A DNA stretch of 64,000 nucleotides from Metaruminococcus_A sp964607135 (GCA_964607135.1 CAZSIV010000010.1:1-64000), one strand, 5' to 3'. Positions 24,617 through 35,603 are shown, numbered from the stretch's first letter. The notes: generated by a model from the sequence alone, not told the origin. Made by a program: numbers and translations.

Positions 24617-25903
24617 ATGTCAGAACAGAAATTTTCTTTTGATACGGTCGCTGTTCATGGCGGCTATGAAACGGAGCAGACGACCCTTTCGGTCGTGCCG
24701 CCCCTCTACCAGACGAATGCCTATGAGTTTAAAAACACCGAGCATGCCAAAGAACTGTTTGAGCTCAAGGAGCCCGGGAACATTTACAGCCGGCTGAGCA
24801 ACCCGACCAGCGATATCCTGGAGCGCAGGGTGGCCGAACTCGACGGCGGCGCAGCGGCCCTCTCCTTTGCATCCGGCCACGCGGCAATTTTCAACACCAT
24901 CCTCAACCTTGCGAACGCCGGGGACGAAATCGTCTCCTCGTCCTGCATCTACGGCGGGGCGATCAACCTGTTAGGCGTCACGCTGGGCCGGCTCGGGATC
25001 AAGGTGCGCTTTGTCGATCCGGACGATTTGAAAGCCTGGGAGGAGGCGGTCAACGAAAAGACCCGCGCGGTTTTTTTCGAGGTGATTGGCAATCCCAACG
25101 CCAACGTCGCGGATATCGGGGCGATCGCTGAAATCGCACACCGCCACGGCGTCCCGGTCATCGCCGATTCGACTTTTACCACGCCTTACCTCTGCCGCCC
25201 GATTGAGTTCGGCGCGGACATTGTCATCCACTCCGCCACAAAATTTTTGGGCGGGCATTCCACTTCAATGTGCGGGATCGTGGTGGACAGCGGAAAATTC
25301 GAGTTCAAGGGAAACCCGCGTTTTCCGCTTTATAATGACCCAGACCCCAGCTACCACGGCATCGTCTTTGCCGACATGGGGGCGCTTGGGTTTATCAGCC
25401 GTCTCCGCGCTTTGGTGATGCGGGACATCGGCGCCTGCTTGAGCCCGTTCAACGCCTTTATGATCCTGCAAGGGGTGGAGACGCTCCATCTGCGGATGCA
25501 GCGCCATTCCGAAAACGGCCTTAAGGCTGCGGAGTATCTGGAGGCGCATCCGCAGGTCGAATTTGTCAACTATCCGGGCCTGCCCTCCAGCCGCTACCAC
25601 AAGCTGGCTCAGAAGTACCTGCCGAAAGGCGCGGGGTCTGTCTTCACCTTCGGGCTGAAGGGCGGACGGGAAGCCGGGGCGAAGTTCATCGACAGCCTCG
25701 AGCTCATCAAAAACGTCGCCAATGTCGGCGATGTCCGTTCCCTGGTGATCCATCCCGCCACGACGACGCACAGCCAGCTCTCAGCCGAGCAGCTCAAAGC
25801 GGCGGACATTTCGGAGGGCACTATCCGGCTGTCGATCGGGATCGAGGACATTACAGATATTATAGCCGATTTGGAGCAGGCTATCAAGTGCGCGGTGAAA
25901 TAA
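24617..25903 (+). CDS. O-acetylhomoserine sulfhydrylase (MetY-type)
   Basis: ATG 24617 (AGGTGGG just upstream) is preferred over GTG 24605 and gives 428 residues. It is a Cys/Met-metabolism PLP enzyme: FDTVAVHGGYETEQTTLSVVPPLYQTNAYEF, NIYSRLSNPTSDILERRVAELDGG, the PLP Lys in IHSATKFLGGHSTSMCG, and the C-terminal VANVGDVRSLVIHPATTTHSQL. The enzyme makes homocysteine from O-acetylhomoserine and sulfide, or uses methanethiol to make methionine. No SAM riboswitch or T-box is visible upstream. The phosphoesterase gene follows by 24 bases. Confidence 0.94.
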   Translation: MSEQKFSFDTVAVHGGYETEQTTLSVVPPLYQTNAYEFKNTEHAKELFELKEPGNIYSRLSNPTSDILERRVAELDGGAAALSFASGHAAIFNTILNLANAGDEIVSSSCIYGGAINLLGVTLGRLGIKVRFVDPDDLKAWEEAVNEKTRAVFFEVIGNPNANVADIGAIAEIAHRHGVPVIADSTFTTPYLCRPIEFGADIVIHSATKFLGGHSTSMCGIVVDSGKFEFKGNPRFPLYNDPDPSYHGIVFADMGALGFISRLRALVMRDIGACLSPFNAFMILQGVETLHLRMQRHSENGLKAAEYLEAHPQVEFVNYPGLPSSRYHKLAQKYLPKGAGSVFTFGLKGGREAGAKFIDSLELIKNVANVGDVRSLVIHPATTTHSQLSAEQLKAADISEGTIRLSIGIEDITDIIADLEQAIKCAVK

Positions 25904-25927
25904 CGCGTACAGCAGCGGGAGAAAGTT

Positions 25928-26596
25928 ATGATTTATGTTACCGGAGACCTTCACGGCGAATACAGCCGTTTTACAAAAACCGAGATCAAGAAGCTGAAAA
26001 AAGGGGATACCCTGATCGTCTGCGGGGATTTCGGCTTCGTCTGGAACGGCGGGAGCAAAGAGCAGAAGCTGCTGCAAAAAATCGGCAAAAAGCCGTTCAG
26101 CACCGTTTTTGTCACCGGCTGCCACGACAACTATGAGCTCCTGAAACAATACCCGGAGCAGGAGTGGTGCGGAGGCAAGGTGCGCGTCCTTTCCGGCAGG
26201 CTGATGCAGCTTGTCCGCGGAGAAATCTACACCCTGGAGGGAAAGACGTTTTTTGCCTTTAGCGGCGGCGAAAGCTCAGACGGGATGCTGCGGGAGGAAA
26301 ACAGCCTCTGGTGGCCCGAAGAGCAGCCGACGGCTGAGGAGGAAGCCCAGGCGCTGATGCGGCTCAAGGAGCAGCGGGACAGGGTGGATTATATTGTGAC
26401 CCATGATGCGCCGATCAGCATCTGCGAGTTTCTCAACATCCCGCCGGCCGATGTCAATTCCCGGATCAACAACTTCCTGGAAGAGGTCGGGAAAAGGGTG
26501 GAGTTCAAGCACTGGTTTTTCGGGAAGCTCCATCTGGACAAGGCGATCACCAGCCGTCACCAGGCGGTTTACCTGAAGGTAATCCCTGTAGAATAA
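25928..26596 (+). CDS. Metallophosphoesterase (calcineurin-like)
   Basis: The 222-residue protein has the metal-binding motifs GDLHGE (residues 6-11), CGDFGFVWNGG and the His near the C-terminus (HDAP). The usual GNHE box reads GCHDNYELL, so the Asn is replaced by Cys and followed by His-Asp-Asn. The substrate is unknown. It follows metY closely and ends at a terminator, so the two genes probably share a transcript. Confidence 0.85.
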   Translation: MIYVTGDLHGEYSRFTKTEIKKLKKGDTLIVCGDFGFVWNGGSKEQKLLQKIGKKPFSTVFVTGCHDNYELLKQYPEQEWCGGKVRVLSGRLMQLVRGEIYTLEGKTFFAFSGGESSDGMLREENSLWWPEEQPTAEEEAQALMRLKEQRDRVDYIVTHDAPISICEFLNIPPADVNSRINNFLEEVGKRVEFKHWFFGKLHLDKAITSRHQAVYLKVIPVE

Positions 26597-26602
26597 AAGA
26601 GG

Positions 26603-26635
26603 CGCCCTCGGAAAAGAGCCGGGGGCGTTATTTTG
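26603..26635 (+). terminator. Terminator after the phosphoesterase gene
   Basis: CGCCCTCGG (26603-26611) pairs with CCGGGGGCG (26619-26627), followed by TTATTTTG. Confidence 0.8.
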
Positions 26636-26818
26636 TCCTTCTCGTGCGGCGGTAACACAGTTCCCTGAGAGACTATAGAGCCATCCCCAGCTCGGCTCAA
26701 AAGATTTTTTTCATCTGCAAGCCGAGAGAGATTTGGTCATAATTACATATAATATACAATGAAATAGATTGAATTTTAGAAAATAAATACAAAAATTGTT
26801 ATAAAAATATGACGCCTC

Positions 26819-26846
26819 TTGATTTTTTGCAAAAATAGATTACAAT
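26819..26846 (+). promoter_or_regulatory. Promoter of groESL
   Basis: TTGATT (26819-26824) and TACAAT (26841-26846) are 16 bases apart. The CIRCE operator begins 9 bases after the -10 box, at the expected transcript start. The ~180 bases between the phosphoesterase terminator and this promoter are AT-rich and hold nothing else that I can recognise. Confidence 0.8.
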
Positions 26847-26855
26847 AGGTAATAG

Positions 26856-26882
26856 TTAGCACTCCGCAGAAACGAGTGCTAA
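26856..26882 (+). promoter_or_regulatory. CIRCE element (HrcA operator)
   Basis: TTAGCACTC and GAGTGCTAA are separated by nine bases, a perfect match to the CIRCE consensus. HrcA should repress groESL here until heat stress. Confidence 0.97.
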
Positions 26883-26911
26883 AACATTACCAAATTTAGG
26901 AGGAGTACATC

Positions 26912-27196
26912 ATGAATATCAGACCTCTTGCCGATAGGATCGTCATCAAAATGGTAGAGGCGGAAGAGACGACCAAAAGCGGAATTATCTTAGCAGGAAC
27001 AGCGAAGGAAAAACCCCAGGTTGCAGAAGTTCTGGCTGTCGGCCCGGGCGGCGTGGTAGACGGAAAAGAAATCAAGATGGAGCTGAAGGTCGGGGATAAG
27101 GTGCTCATGAGCAAATACGCCGGAACCGAAATCAAGCTCGACGGGCAGGAGTACACCATCCTCCGCCAGTCTGACGTCCTCGCGGTCGTAGAATAA
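26912..27196 (+). CDS. groES: Co-chaperonin GroES
   Basis: The 94-residue protein matches the normal length of GroES. Signatures are MNIRPLADRIVIKMVEAEETTKSGIILA (residues 1-28, leading into the mobile loop) and VLAVGPGGVVDG. It forms the heptameric lid of the GroEL folding chamber. The strong site TTAGGAGGAG precedes the ATG. It is first in the CIRCE-controlled operon. Confidence 0.98.
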   Translation: MNIRPLADRIVIKMVEAEETTKSGIILAGTAKEKPQVAEVLAVGPGGVVDGKEIKMELKVGDKVLMSKYAGTEIKLDGQEYTILRQSDVLAVVE

Positions 27197-27275
27197 CGCG
27201 GGCCGCTTTCGGGGCGGATTCCCCGGATGGATATTCGACCAATCATATTTTATAACGTAGGAGGAAGAATTCGTT

Positions 27276-28904
<1,629 letters not shown>

Positions 28905-28921
28905 TCGAAACCTGCTTAAGG

Positions 28922-28953
28922 AAAAAAGCCCCGCAAATTGCGGGGCTTTTTTG
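28922..28953 (+). terminator. Terminator of groESL
   Basis: AAAAAAGCCCCGCAA pairs with CGGGGCTTTTTT around a short loop, followed by T residues. Confidence 0.92.
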
Positions 28954-28971
28954 CATCGCAGAGCCGTCCTC

Positions 28972-29000
28972 TTGACAGGGGATCGGGCAGATGCTAAACT
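28972..29000 (+). promoter_or_regulatory. Promoter of the nucleoside hydrolase gene
   Basis: TTGACA (28972-28977) and TAAACT (28995-29000) are 17 bases apart, just after the groEL terminator. This puts the transcript start near 29007, so the coding start must be downstream of it. Confidence 0.8.
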
Positions 29001-29037
29001 GGAAAAGCTGAGTGCAGAATTTAAAAAGAAATGGGCG

Positions 29038-29934
29038 ATGATGATGCGGGAAAATTTTGAGATCGACGGCGTCAAGGATGTTGTACTGGATACCGATGCC
29101 TATAACGAAATCGACGACCAGTTTGCAATTTCTTATCTCCTTCGCTCTTCCGACCGGCTGAATCCTCTTGCTTTTTACGCGGCGCCCTTTTTCAACGAAA
29201 AATCCTCCGGGCCGAAGGACGGGATGGAAAAAAGCTACGATGAGATTTTAAAGCTCCTCCGCCTTGCCGGGGAGTCGTATCCGGTCTTCAAAGGGTCGGA
29301 ACGTTACCTGGAGAACGAGGAAACCCCGGTGCATTCCCCCGCGGCGGAGGATCTTGCGGCGCGCGCGATGCAGTATACGCCGGAGCGCCCCCTTTATGTG
29401 GTGGCGATCGGCGCGATCACCAATGTCGCCTCTGCGCTCCTGCTCAATCCTCAGATCAAGGAGCGGATCGTCGTGGTCTGGCTCGGCGGGCATTCGTATG
29501 ATTACGGAAAGCCATACGATTTCAATATGCAGCAGGATGTCGCGGCGGCCCGCGTCGTGATGGGCAGCGGCGTGCGTTTTGTCCAGATTCCCGGCTTCGG
29601 CGTCGCCGGCGGCTTCACCATTTCCAAGCCGGAACTGGAATATTGGCTGGCCGGCAAAAACCCGCTTGCCGACTATCTTGCGAAAAACACCATCGCCGAG
29701 GCGGACAGCTATGCCGCCGGAAAGCCGTGGACGCGGATCATCTGGGACGTCACGGCGATTGCTTGGCTCCTCAACGACAACGACCGCTTTTTGAAATGGC
29801 GGGTCATTCCGGTGCTTCTTCCGGAATACGAAAACCGGTATGCAGACGCGCCGCTCGAACACACCTTCTGCTGTGCGTATTGGCTCAACCGCGACGCACT
29901 GATGCAGGATTTGATCACAAAGCTCACACGGTGA
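29038..29934 (+). CDS. Nucleoside hydrolase (IUNH family)
   Basis: The reading frame is open further upstream, but the promoter at 28972-29000 puts the start at one of three tandem ATG codons (29038, 29041, 29044), giving about 298 residues. The N-terminal calcium site VVLDTDAYNEIDDQFAI fits the DxDxxxDD family motif. AIGAITNVASALLLNPQI and the later metal-binding Asp in TRIIWDVTAIAWLL are also typical. The enzyme splits N-glycosidic bonds of ribonucleosides for salvage; base specificity is unknown. The conserved central region is somewhat variant (VVWLGGHSYDYGKPYDFNMQ). Confidence 0.85.
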   Translation: MMMRENFEIDGVKDVVLDTDAYNEIDDQFAISYLLRSSDRLNPLAFYAAPFFNEKSSGPKDGMEKSYDEILKLLRLAGESYPVFKGSERYLENEETPVHSPAAEDLAARAMQYTPERPLYVVAIGAITNVASALLLNPQIKERIVVVWLGGHSYDYGKPYDFNMQQDVAAARVVMGSGVRFVQIPGFGVAGGFTISKPELEYWLAGKNPLADYLAKNTIAEADSYAAGKPWTRIIWDVTAIAWLLNDNDRFLKWRVIPVLLPEYENRYADAPLEHTFCCAYWLNRDALMQDLITKLTR

Positions 29935-29940
29935 AACAGC

Positions 29941-29973
29941 AAAGCTCCGCGACAGAAGTTGCGGAGCTTTTTC
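29941..29973 (+). terminator. Terminator of the nucleoside hydrolase gene
   Basis: AAAGCTCCGC pairs with GCGGAGCTTT around a ten-base loop, followed by TTTCG. Confidence 0.85.
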
Positions 29974-30064
29974 GATGCATTTTGTATTTTTTAGAAAATA
30001 GTGAGGGAAAAGGGCCGGATTGAGACAATAGATAGATGAAGGGCCCGGAAAGGGGGAGAGGCTG

Positions 30065-30637
30065 ATGAAACGATATGAAATCGACGAGCGGGAACTACCG
30101 CGCTTGATTCGGGAGGAGCCGGAAAAGGGGATGACCTTTGCGATCCGACTTTACGGAAATCCGGTGCGGACGATCTGTCGGAATATCCTGGCGGGATGCG
30201 GCAGCGCGGAGGCGGAGGATGCGGTCGCAGAGTGCTTTGTCAATGTCTGGCAGGCGGCCGGCAGGTTCAACCCGAGCCAGGGCGCCAGCTTTCGGAGCTA
30301 CTGCTATGGAATCGCGCGGACGACAGCCCTCGCAAGGCGGAGAAAACTCCGCGCGGAGCCGGTGCTTCCGCTTGAGGAAACTATTTTTTTAGAGGATAGT
30401 GAGGAGGTCTTTTCCCGCCAGGAGGAAGAGGGGCTGATTCACGAGGCGGTCGAAATGATGAAGGAGCCCGACCGCACCATCTTCCTGCTCCGGTATTTCT
30501 ATTTTTTCAAGGTGAAGGAGATCGCGGAGCGCCTGGAGCTTCCGCCGAAAAAGGTGGAGAATATTCTATCCCGGAGAAAAAAGGATTTAGAGGCAGTTTT
30601 ACTGGAAGGAGGAATCGGATGTGAAGAGATTGGATGA
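30065..30637 (+). CDS. ECF-type sigma factor
   Basis: The 190-residue protein has region 2 at ~20-95 (TFAIRLYGNPVRTICRNILAG, AEDAVAECFVNVWQAAGRFNPSQGASFRSYCYGIARTTA) and region 4 at ~125-180 (DRTIFLLRYFYFFKVKEIAERLELPPKKVENILSRRKK). ATG 30065 is preceded by GGGGGAGAGG. Its end overlaps the next gene by 17 bases, the usual coupling of an ECF sigma factor to its regulator. It controls a small unknown regulon; the window holds a second, unrelated ECF operon at 5.6-8.2 kb. Confidence 0.9.
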   Translation: MKRYEIDERELPRLIREEPEKGMTFAIRLYGNPVRTICRNILAGCGSAEAEDAVAECFVNVWQAAGRFNPSQGASFRSYCYGIARTTALARRRKLRAEPVLPLEETIFLEDSEEVFSRQEEEGLIHEAVEMMKEPDRTIFLLRYFYFFKVKEIAERLELPPKKVENILSRRKKDLEAVLLEGGIGCEEIG

Positions 30638-31715
30638 CATGGAAATCCAGATTCAGGAGGAAGAGCTTTATTCGGGCCTGCAAGAGCAGGAGCTGCTGGA
30701 GGCGGAACCGCTGAGCCAGCGGGAAGCGGAACGGATTTTTAGGCAGGTCTGTGTAAAAAAAGAGGGAAAAACAGGCAAACCGCGGAGGAGGACAAAACGG
30801 GTTGTTGCAATTCTCGCAGCGGCCGTTGCAGCGGTGTTCGGCCTGACGGCAGCGGCCATTCAGGTGTTTTGGCCGGTGCTGTTTGAAGAAAATGTCCACT
30901 ATCAAGGAATCTTTCAAAGCGGTTGGAATGAAGAAAATCTAGAAGCATATGCGGCGGCAGGGCAGGCCAGTGAGGTTCAGGTTTCCGACAACGGGGTCAC
31001 GGTTCGTTTGAACCGGCTTTACTACAACGGAAATCTCACAGTCGCGGATATCGACGTGATTACGCCGTACAAAGGGGTAACTCTTGGAGAAGGGGACAGT
31101 GAGTGGATGCCGGGCTTTGAACGGCAGGATGAGGAAATTGCTTATCGCGTTCTCAGCGCCAATGCTGCGACGAGTGATACGTTTCTGAAAGAGAGCGACG
31201 ACCCGACCGACAATGTGCTGTCGATGTGGATGTTTTTTGCAACGAATGACTACGATATCCTCGGAAAAGAATTTTCTCTTGACAGGGGTGGATTTATACT
31301 TTCAAATCTGAACTGTCTCGACGGGAATGGAGAGAGGGTCAGAATCGAAGGGAGATGGCCGCTTTTCTGGAGGCTTGACAACAAAGCGGGAATCCGGCGG
31401 AGCTTCTATTCCCCAATGATTGTAAACGACCTGCAAAAGATCGAAAGCTACCGACTGACCGAGTGCTCTTTGGGGCTGAAAATTTTGTTAAATGTCGACC
31501 CGGAAGACGACTATATTCCTCAGGTATACAGCCCTATTATAAAGCTGCGGGACGGCACAGTACTCGATCAGGACTTTCCAGTTTCGAATGCTAGCACTCC
31601 TTTCGATATTGACGGCATGAGGATAAAGGTCATTGTGACATTCCCTTATCCCATCGATATCAGCCAGGTCGAATCGATCCAGTACGGTTCTGTCGTTATC
31701 CCCATAAACGAATAA
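30621..31715 (+). CDS. Membrane-anchored anti-sigma-type protein (DUF4179-like)
   Basis: The 364-residue protein starts at GTG 30621, inside the sigma gene. It has a ~60-residue acidic cytoplasmic part that should bind the sigma factor, a basic stretch (KPRRRTKR), one membrane helix at ~67-87 (VVAILAAAVAAVFGLTAAAIQ), and a ~270-residue extracellular domain of beta-strand-like segments (VSDNGVTVRLNRLYYNGNLTVADIDV). This layout matches DUF4179-type anti-sigma regulators of Clostridia. The assignment rests on layout and context, not on a sharp motif. A terminator follows, so this is a two-gene operon. Confidence 0.75.
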   Translation: MKRLDDMEIQIQEEELYSGLQEQELLEAEPLSQREAERIFRQVCVKKEGKTGKPRRRTKRVVAILAAAVAAVFGLTAAAIQVFWPVLFEENVHYQGIFQSGWNEENLEAYAAAGQASEVQVSDNGVTVRLNRLYYNGNLTVADIDVITPYKGVTLGEGDSEWMPGFERQDEEIAYRVLSANAATSDTFLKESDDPTDNVLSMWMFFATNDYDILGKEFSLDRGGFILSNLNCLDGNGERVRIEGRWPLFWRLDNKAGIRRSFYSPMIVNDLQKIESYRLTECSLGLKILLNVDPEDDYIPQVYSPIIKLRDGTVLDQDFPVSNASTPFDIDGMRIKVIVTFPYPIDISQVESIQYGSVVIPINE

Positions 31716-31720
31716 GGGAA

Positions 31721-31753
31721 ACCCCCGGAGCTCATTTGAGCCCCGGGGGTTTT
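31721..31753 (+). terminator. Terminator of the second ECF operon
   Basis: ACCCCCGGAGCTC pairs with GAGCCCCGGGGGT across four bases, followed by TTTTGC. Confidence 0.9.
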
Positions 31754-31789
31754 GCTACGTGTTTGAACAGAGCCGGCGGCGGGAGTGGT

Positions 31790-32902
31790 TTATTGTTTCC
31801 CGATTTTCTCTTCCAGCAGGCTGTAGTACCGCTCCGCGTCCATCGGGAGGGAGACGGCGCGGTTCCCCTCCCAGGAGGAGAGCACCATCGCGTTGGCGAG
31901 CTCGAGGCTGTTCAGCCCGCTCAGCCCGTCCCATTGATTTTCCGCGCCGTAGAGGATGGCGTCGGTGAAGTTCTGGGTGACCTCCGGGTGGAGAAAGCCT
32001 TCCCGCGGGGGATATTCCACCGTGGTCACGACCGACTGCGGATGGCCGAAAGGCTTGTCGTTGCTTTGGTTGTACTCCGGCTCCGGGATTTTCAGCTTGT
32101 GGAAGGTCAGCTTCCGCCCCTCAACGATCACCTTTCCGCTGTCGCAGGTGACCTCCAGGCGGCTTGTCCCCGGCGCATCCCCTGTGGATGCGATGAAGGT
32201 CCCGACTGCGCCGTTTGCATACCGCATGTGAGCTACAGCCTCGTCCTCTACCTCGATGGGGTGGTATTTCCCGAATTCACAAAAGGCCTGTACCGTTTGA
32301 GGCATCCCGAACAGCCACTGCCAGGTGTCCAGCTGATGGATGGCCTGATTTAACAGAACGCCGCCGCCGTCGGATGCGTAGGTACCCCTCCAGGGAGCGC
32401 TGGTGAAGTAGCAGTCGCTGCGGTAGGAGGATGTCTCGATCCAGACGATCCGCCGGATTTTGCCGAGCTTTCCGTTTTCGATCATCTCGCGGAGCTTGAC
32501 AAAGACGGGATTCGCCCGCTCCTGGTACATGATCGAATAGACCTTTCCGCTTTTTTTGGCGGCTTCGTTCATGGGGAGCACCTGCTTGGTGTAAACGCCT
32601 GCGGGCTTTTCCACTAAGACGTGGAGCCCAGCCTCAAACGCTTTGATGGTCAGCTCGGGATGGGTGTAATGCGGGGTGACGACCATGACGGCGTCAATCA
32701 GCCCGCTGTGCAGGAAAGCGTCGTAATCCGTAAAGCCCGCCACGCTTTCCGGGAGCTCCTTTTTTGCGGCGTCCACGGTGGATTGCCGGGTGGCGCAGAC
32801 CGCGGTCAGCCGGGCGCCTTCGATCTCGCCCCGGACGATATACTGCGCGTGCTGCAGCCCCATATTGGAGATGCCGACGATGCCAATTCGTACTTCGTTC
32901 AT
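31790..32902 (-). CDS. Gfo/Idh/MocA family oxidoreductase
   Basis: The 370-residue protein has an NAD(P)-binding Rossmann domain (VRIGIVGISNMGLQHAQYI), the family EKPAG motif (HVLVEKPAGVYTKQ, residues ~95-108), and the C-terminal dimer/substrate domain (GGVLLNQAIHQLDTWQWLFG, where the Gln-His region usually bears the catalytic His). Such enzymes oxidise or reduce sugars, inositols or other polyols. No partner sugar gene is adjacent, so the substrate is not clear. It is transcribed alone. Confidence 0.9.
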   Translation of the reverse strand: MNEVRIGIVGISNMGLQHAQYIVRGEIEGARLTAVCATRQSTVDAAKKELPESVAGFTDYDAFLHSGLIDAVMVVTPHYTHPELTIKAFEAGLHVLVEKPAGVYTKQVLPMNEAAKKSGKVYSIMYQERANPVFVKLREMIENGKLGKIRRIVWIETSSYRSDCYFTSAPWRGTYASDGGGVLLNQAIHQLDTWQWLFGMPQTVQAFCEFGKYHPIEVEDEAVAHMRYANGAVGTFIASTGDAPGTSRLEVTCDSGKVIVEGRKLTFHKLKIPEPEYNQSNDKPFGHPQSVVTTVEYPPREGFLHPEVTQNFTDAILYGAENQWDGLSGLNSLELANAMVLSSWEGNRAVSLPMDAERYYSLLEEKIGKQ

Positions 32903-33316
32903 CGTTTGATTCCTCCTCTGACTTGTTGTGATTGATTGGTGCGGGTTTCTTTCAGTATACCACGGAAAAAGAAAAGAGGAAGCAGAAAGTCAAATATTTT
33001 AAGCTTCTGCGCAAAAATACGGCCGGTGAATGATGCAGGTCGGCGCTGTGCCGGGCAAAAGCATGGGTCGATTCGACTTTTTTAAATCCGTTGCCAAAAG
33101 GTTTATATTTTATTCACTTTTGCAGGGGCGTATGGGTTATAATAAGGCTAGGAGTTTTATTGCTTTACCGCCTTCCGGCGGGCGCTGTAGCGGCCTGGAA
33201 AGGGTGGATATGCGGCGCGAAATCGACTTTTACAGCCGCTTCGCTTCTTGATGGAAAGATACAGCGTTTTGGATGTGTAAATCGACGGAAAAGAAAAAAT
33301 ATAGGAGGGACCGGAT
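32903..33316. other. Divergent intergenic region
   Basis: No gene is seen in these 414 bases between the Gfo/Idh gene (minus) and the response regulator (plus). There is a TATAAT at 33138-33143 as a possible -10 box for the regulator, without a well-placed -35 box, and a binding site ATAGGAGG at 33300-33307. Confidence 0.5.
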
Positions 33317-34009
33317 ATGTCAATCGGAAAAATCCTGGTGGTGGACGACGATAAAAACATCTGTGAGCTGCTTCGGCTTTATTTGGAAAAGGAAGGCTAC
33401 ACTGTGGCGATTTCGAATGAAGGAGAAGAGGCGCTTGCCAAGTTCAATGCGATCAATCCCGATCTGATCCTGTTGGATATCATGCTTCCCACGCTGGACG
33501 GCTGGCAGGTGTGCCGGGAAATCAGAAAGACGTCGAATGTCCCGATCATCATGCTGACCGCTAAAGGCGAAACCTTTGACAAGGTGCTGGGCCTGGAATT
33601 GGGCGCGGACGATTATGTAGTCAAACCGTTCGACACCAAGGAAGTCATTGCGCGGGTGAAGGCTGTCCTCCGCCGGATTGGAAATACGGCTCCTGCGACC
33701 GAGCACAAGGAGGTAAACTACGATAAGCTGAGCGTCAATATGACTCGATATGAGCTGAAGGTCGACGGGAAGGTGATCGACACCCCGCCGAAGGAGCTGG
33801 AGCTGCTCTTCCACCTGGCCTCCAACCCGAACCGCGTCTATACCCGCGACCAGCTGCTCGACGAAGTCTGGGGCTTCGAATATTACGGCGATTCCAGGAC
33901 GATTGACGTCCATGTCAAACGGCTCCGGGAAAAGCTGGAGGGCGTTTCGGACAAGTGGTCGCTCAAAACGGTCTGGGGCGTCGGATATAAATTTGAAGTG
34001 GCAGAGTAA
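33317..34009 (+). CDS. OmpR/PhoB-type response regulator
   Basis: The 230-residue protein has a receiver domain (1-115: ILVVDDDKNICELLRLYLEKEGY, phospho-acceptor Asp54 in LILLDIMLP, Lys in DYVVKPFDTKE) and a winged-helix DNA-binding domain (~135-230: VIDTPPKELELLFHLASNPNRVYTRDQLLDEVWG, SRTIDVHVKRLREKL). ATAGGAGGGA precedes ATG 33317. Histidine kinase and HtrA protease genes follow, so the system probably responds to envelope stress. Confidence 0.95.
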   Translation: MSIGKILVVDDDKNICELLRLYLEKEGYTVAISNEGEEALAKFNAINPDLILLDIMLPTLDGWQVCREIRKTSNVPIIMLTAKGETFDKVLGLELGADDYVVKPFDTKEVIARVKAVLRRIGNTAPATEHKEVNYDKLSVNMTRYELKVDGKVIDTPPKELELLFHLASNPNRVYTRDQLLDEVWGFEYYGDSRTIDVHVKRLREKLEGVSDKWSLKTVWGVGYKFEVAE

Positions 34010-34035
34010 AAAGCGGCTCCCTCTGGAGGGGTTTG

Positions 34036-35541
34036 ATGCGTAAAAGCCTGTTTACCAAATATTTTGCAATCTGCTCTACGGTTGTCATTATCTCGCTGAC
34101 CCTGCTGGGGGCGATTATGATGGTGGTGGCGGGGCAGTATTTCAAAACGGAAAAATACACCCTTTTAAAGAACAATACCACCAGCGCTGTCACCTTTACC
34201 GTGGATAACTGTGTTTACGACAGCGACAGCAAAACTGCGACCATTGATCCGGCGGTGCAGAATACCTATGCGCTTCTCGCCAACGCGATCGATGCACAGC
34301 TGATCCTGGTCGAAAGCAGCGGAAAAGCCAATCTCATGGTGGGAAGTATGCGGGACGGCGGAGAGACGGCGGAAGGCTTCAGCGGCTTCTCCGCCTATAC
34401 CGTTTCTGAAAAGATCCTCGGCAGGATGCTTCAGGTTGGGGAGTATTTTGAAGTGGGGACGCTGGGCGGGATCTACGACTCTCAGTATTACACCTATGGT
34501 CTGCCAATCCGACTCGACGACGGGCAGCTGGTGGGGTTTCTGTTTGCTTCGACCCCCGCCACGGCCATGACCGACTTTGTCCTTCAGGTTCTCCAGATGT
34601 TCTGCCTGTCGTCGGTCTTTGTCATCTTCCTGTCCTTTATCGTGTTTTACATCATCACTTTGCAGCTTGTCAAACCGCTCCGGCGGATGGCGTTTGCCGC
34701 GAAAAAGTTTGGGAGCGGGGATTTTTCCGACCGGATTGAGGTGCGCGGGGAGGATGAGATTGCCGAGCTCGCGCTTGCGCTCAACAACATGGCGCAGTCG
34801 CTTTCGGTTATAGAATCGACCCGGCGCAGCTTTGTGGCAAACGTCTCGCACGAGCTGCGCACGCCGATGACCACCATTTCGGGGTTTGTAGACGGCGTGC
34901 TCGACGGGACGATCCCCAAAGAGAAAGAGCGGGAGTACCTGACAATTGTCTCGGACGAGGTCAAACGCCTTTCAAGGCTGGTGCGCGCGATGCTCAATAT
35001 GTCCCGGCTTGAGAGCGGCGAGGTCAAGATGTCTAAAACAAATTTTGACCTGCTGGACGTCATCCTCCAAACGCTGTTCAGCTTCGAAACGGTCATCGAG
35101 TCGAAACGGGTCAGCATCGAGGGGCTCGACCGCGAAAAGGTCATCGTCGAGGCCGACAAGGATCTGATCCATCAGGTGGTCTATAATCTGGTCGAGAACG
35201 CCGTAAAATTTGTCGATGAGGGCGGGACGATTTCGTTTAATTTCCGCGCCGAGGCGGGACAAATCCATGTTTGCATCCGCAACAGCGGCGCAGGCCTTTC
35301 CAGGGAAGAAGTCCGGCACGTCTTCGAGCGGTTTTACAAAAGCGACAAGTCCAGGAGTCTTGATACAAACGGGGTTGGTCTCGGCCTTTATATCGTCCGT
35401 TCGATCATCAGCATCCACGGCGGGGAGATCGTCGTCCGGTCTAAAGAGGGCGAGTACTGCGAGTTTGAGTTTTACATTCCGGCCGGGCGGATGTCAAAGG
35501 CGTTAAAAAAAGGCGGTAAGCCGGAGGAAAACCAGAGTTAA
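34036..35541 (+). CDS. Sensor histidine kinase, HAMP type
   Basis: From ATG 34036 (TTG 34033 is possible) the protein has a membrane helix at ~10-35, an extracytoplasmic region to ~185, a second helix (MFCLSSVFVIFLSFIVFYIITLQ), HAMP (LVKPLRRMAFAAKKFGSGDFS), a HisKA domain with His272 in VSHELRTPMTTISG, and an ATPase domain (VYNLVENAVKFVDEGG, VGLGLYIVRSIISIHGG). It is the partner of the preceding regulator, 26 bases upstream. Confidence 0.95.
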   Translation: MRKSLFTKYFAICSTVVIISLTLLGAIMMVVAGQYFKTEKYTLLKNNTTSAVTFTVDNCVYDSDSKTATIDPAVQNTYALLANAIDAQLILVESSGKANLMVGSMRDGGETAEGFSGFSAYTVSEKILGRMLQVGEYFEVGTLGGIYDSQYYTYGLPIRLDDGQLVGFLFASTPATAMTDFVLQVLQMFCLSSVFVIFLSFIVFYIITLQLVKPLRRMAFAAKKFGSGDFSDRIEVRGEDEIAELALALNNMAQSLSVIESTRRSFVANVSHELRTPMTTISGFVDGVLDGTIPKEKEREYLTIVSDEVKRLSRLVRAMLNMSRLESGEVKMSKTNFDLLDVILQTLFSFETVIESKRVSIEGLDREKVIVEADKDLIHQVVYNLVENAVKFVDEGGTISFNFRAEAGQIHVCIRNSGAGLSREEVRHVFERFYKSDKSRSLDTNGVGLGLYIVRSIISIHGGEIVVRSKEGEYCEFEFYIPAGRMSKALKKGGKPEENQS

Positions 35542-35603
35542 TTCTTGGTTTCCGGATATACTTTTACTGTGAAAATACAGGGAACAGAGTGGGTGGAGTC
35601 AGA